A stretch of 64,000 nt of DNA. Source: Datnioides undecimradiatus. Lineage: Eukaryota > Chordata > Actinopteri > Lobotiformes > Datnioididae. Position numbers and translations under genes: made by a program. Position 1 is the stretch's first letter, and the number at the start of each line of letters is the position of its first letter. The notes under the pieces are model-generated. The model saw nothing but the letters and a program-made list of their open reading frames with translations, did not search any database and was not told the DNA's origin. Below, piece by piece: positions 32,478 to 45,529 of the stretch. Location of the stretch: positions 8,184,332 to 8,248,331 of the forward strand of contig WARS01000029.1 of the NCBI GenBank assembly GCA_008933995.1. The letters run 5' to 3'.

Positions 32478-32730
32478 CTCGGATCAGATGCTGTCTCTTC
32501 CTGAAGTATGTGATCTTGGATGTGTAGTCATTATAGACGGCGTTCATGCCCCGGTTCTCCAGCCAGTGTGCTGTGGCCACCCCTCTTCCCTGCACCTTCA
32601 TGGAGTGCACCCTGGTGTCCCTCCGGAGCTCCAGCACCACCTGCCCGGACACCACCTCCCCTCCGGTGAACGCTGCATTAGCTGGACCATCAAGCTCCAA
32701 TGTGAAAGACTTTATGGAGCTTAACGTCAT
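32478..32730 (-). CDS. arrdc2: Alternative first coding exon of arrdc2 (or lone exon of a second alpha-arrestin)
   Basis: The exon begins ATG at 32730 with MTLSSIKSFTLELDGPAN and ends at 32478 before a GTCAGT donor. It encodes 84 residues that align with the proximal arrdc2 first exon: GGEVVSGQVVLEL, AHWLENRG and the closing RRQ/RKRQ-type segment are the equivalents of GDVVSGRVVLEL, VHWTESRS and LNRREVLL. Its donor is in phase 1, exactly like the proximal exon, so it can splice in frame to the exon at 26035. I found no separate downstream arrestin exons between 27898 and 32477, which favours an alternative N-terminus over a separate gene. Just upstream of the ATG is a pyrimidine tract plus CACAG at 32733-32755, so a noncoding exon probably precedes it. 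Divergence between the two first exons is large, so this is not a recent duplication. A degenerate pseudogene is possible but the exon is fully open. Confidence 0.7.
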
Positions 32731-33554
32731 CTCTGTGACAATAAAAAAAAACCAAAAAGCCCACACATTTTGACAAGGCTGAGGGTTAAACACTAACAAA
32801 TGTCTATGGTTTACAGTAATGTTGGAAGTGTGTGTAAGTCTAAGTGTGTGTAGTAGAACTGGTTTTCTGGTGCCTTAAAGACTACCCTGCAAAGACTGGA
32901 CACCCAAGTCAAGTAATTAATACATGTAAAGCCACTTTATCTATAACATTTTACAGTGTTTGTGAACCTCTTTTAAACGTGTACTTCACATTGAACAGAA
33001 CAAAATGTTGTTTTTAGATATTTTCCTTTAGACATCTTATTTTTAGGGTGGGGTTGGGTGGTCCTGATTATGGTCATGACATGCTCAGGGCTGCAGTAGC
33101 CACTGCTGTTTACCCTGTTTATGTTTTGTTTTGTTTTTAACTTATTTTAGAAGTGTTTTACAATATATTATGAAACACCTATAATTTCTCTCTTTCATTA
33201 ATTAACGAGAATGCGAATTAACCATTTTAACTTGAATATGCAGACAAAATAAATAAATGAATAAAATTCCATAATTCTTTTTCACACACTTATATAAAGC
33301 TGAACTAAGAGCAAATAACTGAAATTCAACTTTCACTAAACAGTATTAAATAATATAATAACTTTTCAATAATTGTGTTACAACAGTGGTCAGTGATTAT
33401 TGTCTGTATATATCAATATATTTCCATTTTCCGTTATGCGGTTTATCTTGAATGTTATGAACGGCGGGTCTCAACCAAACAAGGTCGAGAACCTGGTCTA
33501 CGTTTTATAAACACGTGTGTAGGTTAAGCCGACGTTTAAAAGTCTCAGACTCAC

Positions 33555-33665
33555 CGGTAAGGCTGAAGCAACGTAGCGGTGTCCTCACAGTTAAAGTTTC
33601 CGGCACTTTAGCAGAGGTGTGCGTGTTTACACCAACTGGATGTTTACTGGGGTGCAGCCTTTATA
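33555..33665 (-). promoter_or_regulatory. Putative TATA promoter and 5' noncoding exon for the distal arrdc2 first exon
   Basis: Read on the minus strand, TATAAA lies at 33665-33660 in the context GCTTATAAAGG. About 30 bases downstream would start a short exon ending at 33555, followed by a strong GTGAGTCTG donor. The next acceptor on this strand is the CACAG just before the ATG at 32730. The flanking DNA to about 33900 is richer in CG than its surroundings. The position and donor are seen directly; use as a promoter is inference. Confidence 0.4.
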
Positions 33666-33899
33666 AGCAGTCGCATCTCAACGCCCAGAAACACAACAGC
33701 TCTCTGTTTTACACCAATGATGAGGAGCACATGCGAGTCACGGCCGCCCACTTTCATACACGGCAGCAGGAGGGGGATAAGGAGAAGGGGGAGGAGGAGG
33801 ACAGCGTGACTAAATACACGTCAATGGTCGCAGAATAGCGAGGCCCATTTCCGGCTTTCAAATTTAAACAGTGTGCGGCGCATTTCTCCCGGTCCCGTT

Positions 33900-35277
33900 A
33901 TCACTCGTTTGTGTGTGAGAGTGCCAAAAAGTGCCACCGAGGAAGGAGGTCTGATATAAAGACGCATAAATCACATACAACATCTGACCTACTACTTGGT
34001 AGTTTTGTTTCTGAATGCAGGCTTTTATTTTGAAGGCGTGTCTTTTCCACTCACACGGTCATCTCAGATCGCTCACCCTCCTTGTTCTTTAATATGAGTA
34101 CAGACTACATGAAAAAGGGCACATCATACGAGAACTCTGAGACATTAGCACAAAATAAAAAACCAAACAAATGCAACGGAAATTTGATTTCAAAAGAGAA
34201 ATGAGGCATATGAGTTTCAGCATTTGAAAGAGCCTCATCACTGTGTCACATGTTGTCCTAAACTTGTGATATGATCACTTAAGCTGATGTAAAACCTGTC
34301 AGGAGTTTTCAGTTCACAATAAAAATCCTTATGGGCAATTCAGTCAAACATAAACTTCCTTTGAAACATACTCTTGCATGTATCCTGCCATAGTAAGGTA
34401 ATGCGGTCATTAATGCTTAATCACTCCTGCAGACTGTTTCTAATTGACAAGGTGCTCATGAAAGACTATGGATTTGTCCATTTATTTAATGTTTCATGAA
34501 CTGCATTGTCTTCTATGAGATCTTTCTGGCAGAAATTTAACCTGTATTTTGCATTTCTCTGGGTGCAGACAGTGCCAAGCAAGTGCTTTCTGTTGGCCAG
34601 GTCCATACCTGAACTGCTGCCTTTTCCACAGGTTGGTGAACTCCGCATTCAGTTTATTTACATCTGTTTGCCTGCCAACTTTTTTTTTTTATCAGCAGGG
34701 CCTGCATCTCAGGGTCAAGGCTGTGTTATTGCTACAACACAGATTGTTTTCACAGAGTTTTGTGGTCATTCATGCTTGAAGGAGGGAATGACAGTCTTTC
34801 TGCAAAACAGACATTAACCTTCTTCTTTGCAGTTAGCATTGACAGTGTAAACAGGTTGGAAGTAGGACAGTTAAACCTAAGGCTGCTTCACTCCCTGGCC
34901 TAAATATGACAAGATGAGGCTAAGGTTCATGTTTAAGCCACCTTACTGCTAACGCTGCACTTACACACTGCTTCAAAATTTCACACTCTGATGGCCCCTG
35001 TGCTGATCTGAGTAAACATTCTTCATTTATGGACTCAGATAGTGAACATTTTCATAGCCCATTAAACGAAAAATTAACTACATGTCACATACTGTAGTGG
35101 CTTTAGCTGGATACATGCTAGAGATTTAATGGACACGTTCTTACAAGCTGGAGTACCCAGGCTTAGGGTTAAAGCATGTGAACAGAAAAATATCACACCT
35201 CTTTTGTTGGGGTTTATGAAGAGAGTTCTGGGAAATTTAGGAAGCATTTAAGTCAAGAGTTAAAGGAGGTCTTTATA
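33900..35277. other. Intergenic, upstream of distal arrdc2 exon
   Basis: AT-rich, without recognisable exons. Open frames of 60-103 codons near 34466-34817 overlap on both strands and look like chance. Confidence 0.5.
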
Positions 35278-35488
35278 CACTGTCGCCCATAAAGTTGGAA
35301 TCATTTTGTTTTCAGACACATTCCTCTTTTTATTCCTATTTATACACATCAGTAACCACTTTTAACCAGATGCAATGATGCGTTTTGAGAAGATATACAC
35401 TTTATTTATCAAGAATAAATCACATTGTCACAATCATTTCATGAGAAGAGTAAAAAAATAATTTATTCCAACTTTATGGGCAACAATG
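35278..35488. mobile_element. Mariner/Tc1-type MITE, 211 bp, flanked by TA
   Basis: The left end reads CACTGTCGCCCATAAAGTTG and the reverse complement of the right end reads CATTGTTGCCCATAAAGTTG; the identity continues through GGAAT, so the 24-base termini differ at two positions. The element is flanked by TA on both sides (35276-35277 and 35489-35490), as for Tc1/mariner target-site duplications. There is no open frame inside, so it is non-autonomous. It lies just downstream of the SAXO-like gene and carries TTTATT motifs that read AATAAA on that gene's strand. Confidence 0.8.
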
Positions 35489-35875
35489 TATATCAATATA
35501 TATAAAGCATATATTCATGTTTTACCTCTTTAATGCCAGTGACTAATTTCCAAAGTCACTACAACCAATCACACTTAGAAGCTCAATATGACCAATTATA
35601 TGATTCCTTTGCATTATTTTAAACATTTTATGGTGAGATAATAAAATTTAAATGTAAAATCCAAGATTGCTGCCATTTGAGCAAAGCTTGGCATGGTAAT
35701 AAATTAAGCTGTATACTATTTATCAGTGTTGTATTGTCTATACATTAATTGTGAGCACATGCCAGTTTTGAAACATGCGATTCTGAGTCAGTATTATTAC
35801 TACTGATTGGGAATACTGGAAATACTTTATATTTTAACCATTGAACAAAACGTCTCCTTGACTCTTGGACATATG

Positions 35876-35881
35876 TTTAAT
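35876..35881 (-). terminator. Candidate ATTAAA poly(A) signal of the SAXO-like gene
   Basis: ATTAAA occurs on the minus strand about 50 bases past the stop codon at 35932. The nearest canonical AATAAA hexamers on this strand are further on, inside the MITE at 35278-35488. Which one is used cannot be told from sequence. Confidence 0.3.
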
Positions 35882-35931
35882 CAGGAGCTGGGCGTGAGCA
35901 CAGGAGCAAGTGACCCAAATGTGTTTAGCAA

Positions 35932-38900
35932 TCACCGCAAGACAAAATGAGTGAACAACTGGCTGCAGCTAGGAGGCTGCAAGAGCAAAGGTTTGGCTGT
36001 GAACTCTTCTCTGTGGGTGGTGCTTAACTGCTGATGGGTCAGTGGGAACCTGATGTGGCTCTATGTGATTAACAAAAGAAGAGATGGACAATATTGCATT
36101 GCTATTGTGCATGTACAAAGAGACATACAAGACTTTCTCAGGAGTATCAAACATGCAATTTTCAAATGAGTAAAACTGCTGCTACTCCTTCCGCTGCCAA
36201 CACTCATAATCACCACTACTTTCACTATTACTACCTATGCTGTTACAATATTTTTATATGCATCTACCATGACAATTACTACAGCCACTGCTGCCACTAC
36301 TATCACCATTAAATGATACAATGGGAACATTTCTGAATTTATGATCTCTCACCATCTGCTGTGACACACAAGGTGTCTGTTTGCGGCTTCTGAAAGGGAG
36401 GTAGTCTGTCTTGGTGATGCTGAGACTCAGCCCATGGTCTGTCAAACATATTTTAACATGTTTATTCCACACCCACATCACTTTAAACACACAAACCAGA
36501 CCAACAGAGCAAACCATTACCTGGTCCTCTTAGTATGTTGTTTGGCAGGTGGATGACTGGCCGGGCACGCTCTCCACCCTGTTTGCTGTAGTGTTCTTTG
36601 GCTGTGGTTGTATAGTACAGGCCTGACAGAGAGGCTGGGCTGAACTTTACATTGCTCCTAGTCATCAGGTCATGACCGGGAACATGCACTGGACGCTCTG
36701 TGTGGTTCAGCTACAGGGAGTGGTAAAATCACCATGATCAAATATGACACAATAGGATTCATTAAGATGACAAATTCCAGCACAAATTCCATGCATATCA
36801 ACCCTAAAGTCCATAGGAACATGAGTGCAAAGGTTACAAATTAACATAACTAAACTATTATCTCACATCAGAGAAGGAGATGTTATTGGTGGTGACAGAC
36901 ATCCTCTCCTTGTTGCGCCTTGTGTCAGTGTCACCCCGGGGTAAGGAACTGGAATTTTGGTTCCTCTTTGCAAGAACAACTGGACTGGCTGGGAACAAAC
37001 AAAATAGAATGATCCAGGCAGGATAATGGGCGTTATAGATTCAGAGAGGGGTGTTTGAGTGTTTTAGAGTAACGGTAAGATGAACAATTTGCTTGTTTAA
37101 CTGTAAAATCTAAGCAACCATGTCCTCATGTCTCTTAAGTTAAACTGTAGGGTTGTCATTTAGATGAAACCCTGGAAAACGACACAAGATCAACCTGAAT
37201 GTGATGTGCAGAAACGTAGCTGAACAAGCAGCAATCATTACACCAAAACCACATGTAATTTAAAGGCGAACAGTGTGCTCATAAGATGAACTGTAACTAA
37301 ACATAAACATCTCCACCATGAGTGGAGTGTTTGGTCTAAATTATCACTTAGCAAGAAATAATTTTGGTGCTAATACCTGTTTGGATATTAACAATAAAAT
37401 ACAATAAAACACAACTCACCCAGTTTGTGGCAACAGAAGGCCTCTCTGGATGTGGACAGCCACGAGTCCTTAGAGAAGTCTCCAAGGTTGACCTTGAGAT
37501 GCTCTCTCACCACAGGTGGCCTGCAAAGCACAGATTATGCTTTCATTTTATTTGTGTATCTGTATCAGATAATCTGAGTTTTCAAAGAGTGACTAATTGA
37601 AATTTTGAGTTTCAATCAAATGTCAAAAGAGACTTCCCACACATCTGAAAAGAGATCTGAAGGGTGAAACCAGGCCCAGCAGAAAAGCTGCTGACCTGCA
37701 GCCAGCTGGCCGGTTGAATGATGCAGCGTGGGTCGTCTCTCTTTCTGCAATCTTCCCAGGATCACCCATAACCACTGAGGAGGTGTGCTATAGAAAGACA
37801 TCATGGCAACAGGCAAAGTCACGGTCTTGTGCTGATAACACCCATTTCATGGAAAGCATCTTAAAAGGTAAATACTATTGTTGTCTCTTGTGTCTACCTA
37901 AAGCTAACAATGCTGGTACTCCAGGTCTTAGTGTGTCTTAACATGCACACAACCAAGCACCTTGACCTGCGTCAAAAATTATTTCTTTTTAAAGTCAGTT
38001 CAGTTAAAGACAGTGTAACTCCTATTTTTATTTTTATTTTTAGTTTCATTGTTTTTTGACAGATTAACATAAAGTCTAGGGTTGTCTGAAATTAATTTGT
38101 AAAAGCCTAGTTCATGTGTGTGTATCCAGTTGAAGTTTTTTGGGGGGGTTGGTCCAACAATTCTCTTTTTTCAGCCCAGGTTGACTTTAGCTTACTTTAT
38201 ATGCTGCTGCACACTTCAGTTTTTAATTAATTAGTTTATTTTATGTATTGACAATATTTTATGTTTGAAAATCTTAATCTTCAAAGCAAGTAGTGACTAT
38301 ACGTAGCTGTATTGCAGTAAAGAGTGCACAATCTCCCCATGAAATGAATTTGAGGTCTAAAGTAAGAGAAAATACAAATGCTTGAGTAAAAGTACTATTA
38401 GTTTTAACCACTGTTTAGTATTTTAATTAAAAAATGATAACATGTCTGCTTCTCATAATAAATTTGGTTCATACAGTAGCACACTCTGCATAATATTACA
38501 GTAGCATAGTTACAGCAGAGGCACGAGATTGAAATGCTCCCTGTGCTAAGAAGAGTGGACAGGATGGTATCACATGGATTTTTTTTCTTTTTCATTGTCA
38601 CTTTTAAACATTTGTCAGCATACATCAGTGTTGAAGTCCTGTACAATTTGTCTTAATAGTTTCTGTGCAGGATTTAATTCACGTCATGTAGCATTTGGCT
38701 GGAATAAAACCCTTCTGCATCTTATAATTACTCCAGCTGCTGCTGTATTACCTTTGTCACAGATAGAGCAGCTCTGCTCCAGGTTCCCTGGAAGGTGTCG
38801 TTGTACTGGGAGACAAAACTGCGAAGGCGTCTGTCCCCTTTGATTGTGGGAAAGCCCTCTTCTACAAACAAATGTTTACATTTGATTACACAACAAATTC

Positions 38901-40850
38901 TGCAGGATCCAGAGATGACCCCTCACATGAATTCCTTTGCTGTTATTCATTACAGGGCAATGATGTTGACAGTTTTTTGGGACGTTTACCCACTTTTTGT
39001 GAGTTAATTCCTAACCAAATCTGAAGAATGTTCATCAGTCATATGTAGCTAAGCACTGAATCCATAAATTACTATAGATGTTTTGTTTTACTTAGAAAAA
39101 GAATTACAATAAAATTAAGAAATGCTGTCACTAACCAAGATGTTTAACAGCAGCTTTTACAACAGGAGAGCCGTGCTGTGGGGTAAAAGAGGCTTTGGTG
39201 GTGCTTTCTGGGAGCTTTTCCATTTGCTTGGTCTTCATGATCGCCAGTGTTTGTTGGATGGGAGAGCGAAGGGGCTGGAAGGGCTGGAGCGGGAATTGCT
39301 GGGAATGGATAGTAAGGAAAGCAACCTCTCTAGGGTCCGTTTGCATCTTGAAATTAGTGGAAAGTCTGGTCCAGCGTGGGATGGACATCCTCTTTGGCAA
39401 TGGATGTGGTTTGTAGGACACCATTGTCTCTGTCAGGTTCTCCTTGATGTATCTTAAGTCCTTGTGGTCCACCTGAGCAGGGATGGGCTGACTGACAGGT
39501 TTTTCCTTCTTGGAGGAAAAAGGCTTAAAGTCCTCCTGGAAACTTGTTGAGAATGCATCTGGATTACTGTCCAGGAATGGGATGTTGGTAGACAGGAGAA
39601 ACTCTTTGCCCACAGGACGAGCCGGGGTAAGTGTTTTCACCAATGCCGTCATGTTAGAAACCAGTGCCCTCGTTACTGAGACCGTATGGTTAAGCCAACC
39701 ATCTTCTCCCGAGGCAGATGAAAAATGCTACAATGCCTCACCATGGAAACCTCTGTGCTGTGGAACATGATGATGTTGCTACTGTTGCTGCTCCTGCAGA
39801 GAAACAAATGCATGCCACGGTGTCCTATTACCTGCCCATGTGCGGTGAGTGGAATGGACACACCAAACTATTCAGCTGTAATATTTTATTCTACTACAAG
39901 GACTCTACAAGGTACCTCATCAAAATTAAAATAAAAAGTTAATGGTTTTCAGGCTACCATTGAGAATAGAATAGTATAGCTATAGACTTTCTTCTATTTG
40001 GCATAGCTTATGTTAGAAAAAGGCAGCTTGATACAAGATTCCTCACCTTTAAGAAGCAACTAATTATTTGGAGTGGATATGCTTCCCATTTTTAAGAGTC
40101 TTATGCATAACTCAGCATTAACTTAATATCGTCAGATAATCAGGGCTCTTCCAAGCATAAAACATGGCCATTGGATATTGGCTACCTAGACCAAACATCA
40201 CATGTGAGTTCAACCTGGAGACAATGCCACTGCTCCAGGGACCATGGCAGAAAATTGCAGAAGGCATTTGGGAACAGGACTGTAAACAATACCCTGTAGC
40301 AGTGGATTTTTTGTGTGACAGTGACGTTGCCAGTTGTCAGTTCACCTGAGCAAATTCAGAGGGTTCAGTTAAACATGCAATATTGGACATTCCCCTACCA
40401 AAGGGGATGCTGAAAGGAGTGCTGCTTCAACTAAATCACCTCAATCGCTGTTTGGGGAGTCCTGCACAACTAGTTATTGGCTGAATGATTAGGATACGTG
40501 GGACAACAGTCATTCATTCCCAAGCATCTGCATCCCTTTCCCATTCGCTACAAGAACATCCAGCTCAAAGACCAACACACTAAAAAACCTACTGCTTCTT
40601 TTGCAACTGGTATCGCTAAGCACAAGTGTCAGAGTACCACTGTCAAAGCAGATGGGAAAAGGACTAGAAAACCCATGCAAATATATTTCACAATGCTCCA
40701 GAGTACAGATTTTATCATGTGCAGATAAAGCAATGCACGGTTACCTGCAGAAACAGGAAACAAATCTAGGAAGTGCCAGACTATGTCAGTTTGAGTTGAG
40801 CAAAGTGACCTAAGCCATGACTCACCTTGTGACGCAAGCCAAGCTTTCAT
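35932..40850 (-). CDS. SAXO/TEX45-like putative axonemal microtubule protein (nine coding exons)
   Basis: Coding exons on the minus strand are 40850-40826, 39705-39136, 38861-38752, 37787-37696, 37520-37420, 36988-36867, 36710-36521, 36438-36353 and 36060-35932. All joins are GT-AG and in frame, giving about 474 residues. The protein is a chain of degenerate modules of the type 'short basic stretch, GD, then S/T-S/T-T-x-x-x-F': SSVVMGDPGKIAERETTHAASF, VNLGDFSKDSWLSTSREAF, SSLPRGDTDTRR, YYTTTAKEHYSKQ, LSITKTDYLPF, LSTTHREEF. This layout is typical of the stabilizer-of-axonemal-microtubules family, in particular TEX45/SAXO5 and PPP1R32/SAXO4; I cannot decide between them. Members bind ciliary or sperm doublet microtubules. 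The downstream seven exons are secure; the tiny first exon (MKAWLASQ) and the acceptor at 39705 are less so, and an internal ATG at 39652 could serve instead. Confidence 0.72.
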
Positions 40851-40886
40851 AGTGCCCCTCAGCCCAGGGTCTACTCCAGAGAGAAC

Positions 40887-43350
40887 CTGGACAAGAAGAG
40901 CAGTTAAAACTTCTGTTAGGTTCAAGGGCTATGTTTCAAAGTCGGTCTGTTAAATCCTGTGTCAGGTAGCATATCAAGGCCGCTGTGTTGCTGTTACATT
41001 AAGTTGAAAAAAAGAATATTAACTGTATTTGGAACATTAGCCGATATATTTTTTTGTTAAACATTGCAGTGTTTAGGAGTTGTTGTAGAAGTGTGTTGTA
41101 TGTTTTGAAATAAACCTAGGAAAATGGTCAACAGCATGGTTGAAGAAGTTTTTTTTTCATTAGATGCTTTTATATGTTCCTTATTAGAGTTATTAATTAG
41201 ATGACTACTTTTACTTGACAGTAAAGTTAAGTAACTGTACTTTTCTTGGGGACATTTTTTGATCCCACTGACAGCAGAATTGTGTTTCTTTGGATAGTTT
41301 CTCACAGAGACTTAAGTGCAGTAACTTAATAACAAAGTCAAAAGACATACTTAATGAACAATGTTATAAAAGGAAAAGTTTCGACTTTCTTTTCCAAGTG
41401 AGTGTTCTTCTTACTGTGGTGAATATAAATTTTTCATCATGACAGTGAACATAGAAGTGGTAGTAAACATGACAAATATCTGCACGTTTGTATTGCCATT
41501 ATGAGCATGCTGACTGTAGTATTCACCAGCCAAAGTCTCACTGTGCTGAAATTCAGCCTGACAGAATGATGGTAGACTTCTGGTGTTGCACTTTGGATTT
41601 TGTACAAATAAATAAAAACACAAGGTGTTAATCAGTGAGCTGTTTGTTGGATCTGTTACATTTAGACAGAGCTATACAAGCTCATTGCCCTTTTTTTCCC
41701 AGTCTTTATGCTAAGCTAACAATCTACTAGACTCATACTTAAGAGAGATATGACAGCAGTACTTTTGTTATATTCATGGGCAACCAGATAAGTAGGTATA
41801 TATCCACAAATGTCAAACTGTTGCTATTGCTATTTTAAAAGTTAACTGATAATTTAAGATTACATGAACAATTTACAACTAGCATTGTGGGCATCCCAAT
41901 ACTGTACAATATAAAGGGAAAAAAAGTCAGACAATACAATTTAAAGTGCAATACTGGCCATTTCATGACAAAACAGGCCATGAAATAAAAAATAGCTATG
42001 TGTTTGATTACTAGCATTGCCAATTTGAATAGCTAATGTGTGAACAGACTGTAACCCAAGTGAAAAAACAAGACCTTTCACAACTTTGTCTGTTGTGTGT
42101 AATGACCTGTGGACCAGTTTCTACATAAAGAGCTTTATAAATGACCAAGTCCTATGTTGATGACTAACAGCACCAACAGCGTCTAACACTGGTGTTAAGT
42201 TAAACATGCAATCTGCTGCATGTCTAATCCCAACCACACAGATAAACAAGGCCACCTTTGCACTCATCTCCATCAAATACCAAGGTAAATGTGGAGTGAT
42301 GAAACTGTGGTTGTGATTCCGGTCAAGTAACATGATGACCAATGTAAAGGGACTGGATAGCAAACTGGACAATTTCTAGTGGTAAATGAGAAATCAGGAA
42401 TTGTAAAGCCCTTAACGGGGACTCTTCTGAACTAGACAGATGGCAAGTAGAACTGAATAAAGGATACCTGCTATTGAATCTGATCTAGTGACTAAATGTA
42501 AAAACGGCCACTTATGTTGTTTGTGATTCAAAGATATCATACATTTTGTCGTAATTAGTGCAATAAAGTTGCAAAAATCTTGAAATACTGTTTCTTCATA
42601 TAAGGAAGTTACTGTGGATATTTTTAATTACTATTCTGAATAGTGAGAATAATGAAAAGGGGCAATTTGGAAATGACATGGATATTTTATATCTGATGAC
42701 TGATGACAGTATGGCATGCTTAAGTACTGAATCAACTTTCAATATGTTGTCAAGTTTCCATATCGTCACCTTCTTAAAATAATGGCCTAAGTCATTTTTG
42801 ACAAAAATGGGTTTCGATTAATAATATATCATAAACTCAATATTTTGTTTAGTTTTTTCTGTTTTTTGAAAAAACTTGAAAATATGACTGTATAGTTGAC
42901 CATTATTTTAAGAGGGTGACGATATGTTGCCTACTTTGTATTCATATTCACAATGTGGCTCTACTATATGACAACAGCAGGTGTCAGTCAAACTTAATTT
43001 TGAAACAGTCAGATAGTGGGAAATAATTTCAGGTCCTCAAAACTCAAATGTGATTCAAATGTAATAGCACTACTACGGTTTCAATGACGTGTCAGCTTTA
43101 AGTGAACTACAGTGCCTCATAAAATGTAGTTACATTTAAAAAAAAATTGTACTGCCATCAACTGGATCATAAGCGGAACTGTTTTTTTTTCCAGCGGCTC
43201 TCACGTTAGAAGCTTCACGTGAAACAGGGCTACATTAAAGATTTTTTCCAAACAAAAACTATTATTTATAGTTAATGACCTAATAAACCCCGGAAAAAGG
43301 TTATAATATTGATTAAAAACGCTGCATTTTATTCCCAAGGAATTCCGACA
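40887..43350. other. Intergenic between the divergent SAXO-like gene and uba52
   Basis: About 2.5 kb of AT-rich DNA holding the candidate MITE at 42759-42926. The two genes point away from each other; any 5' noncoding exon or promoter of the SAXO-like gene should lie near 40.9-41 kb, but I see no clear core motif. Confidence 0.5.
42759..42926. mobile_element. Candidate MITE with 29-bp terminal inverted repeats
   Basis: Bases 42759-42787 (CATATCGTCACCTTCTTAAA and on) match the reverse complement of 42898-42926 with two mismatches in 29. The 110 bases between are AT-rich and noncoding. No clear target-site duplication is visible, so the true ends may lie a little outside. Confidence 0.6.
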
Positions 43351-43351
43351 G

Positions 43352-43419
43352 AAGGAAGTGACGTATTTCAGCGTCAGCCTCTTCCGTTCTCTTTTCGTTG
43401 AGGCTCAGCTAGCGGCCGG
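43352..43419 (+). promoter_or_regulatory. uba52: uba52 promoter, TOP-type start and noncoding exon 1
   Basis: A pyrimidine-rich stretch at about 43376-43399 (CCTCTTCCGTTCTCTTTTCG) is what ribosomal-protein mRNAs use as a 5' terminal oligopyrimidine start, coupling translation to mTOR. Just upstream are a CRE-like TGACGTA at 43359 and an ETS-type TTCCG. The exon then runs AGGCTCAGCTAGCGGCCGG to a GTGGGT donor at 43420, and splices to an acceptor at 43862 directly before the ATG exon. The motifs are visible; the exact start base is inferred. Confidence 0.6.
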
Positions 43420-43718
43420 GTGGGTACACGTTTTGTCCAGCACATATCTGTCGGGTATTAGCGACTGTTAAGTTGTTCCTTGCGGTTGTAACGGTATTTT
43501 ATTTGTCGCATATCGATATATATTGTGTATTAGCTGTTACTGTCTCATTTCGAAGGCAGAAAACAGACAAACTTCTGACTGAGCTCCACGCTAACGGCAC
43601 GCATGTGGCGAGGCCCCGCGCCGCTTAGTTGCTAAAACAAGCTAACATCCTAAGCTGCTGACCAACAGCCAAATCATTCTTTCACGATTCTTACAGTATT
43701 GTGTCTTAGAAGGCTTGA

Positions 43719-45465
<1,747 letters not shown>

Positions 45466-45506
45466 ACATTTCAACTGAAGCGGCTCTCAATGCCATTTTG
45501 TGTTAA

Positions 45507-45512
45507 AATAAA
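45507..45512 (+). terminator. uba52 poly(A) signal AATAAA
   Basis: AATAAA lies 42 bases after the TAG stop at 45463-45465, followed by a GT-rich stretch (GCTGGTGGTCTCAGTTGT). This gives the very short 3' UTR usual for ribosomal-protein genes. Confidence 0.8.
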
Positions 45513-45529
45513 TGTAAGAAAAAAGTGCT

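Noticed and set aside
32731..32799. Upstream in-frame ATG (MLVFNPQP...) before the distal arrdc2 first exon
   Set aside because: The stretch before 32733 is a pyrimidine tract ending CACAG, so it is intron; family alignment starts at the ATG at 32730.
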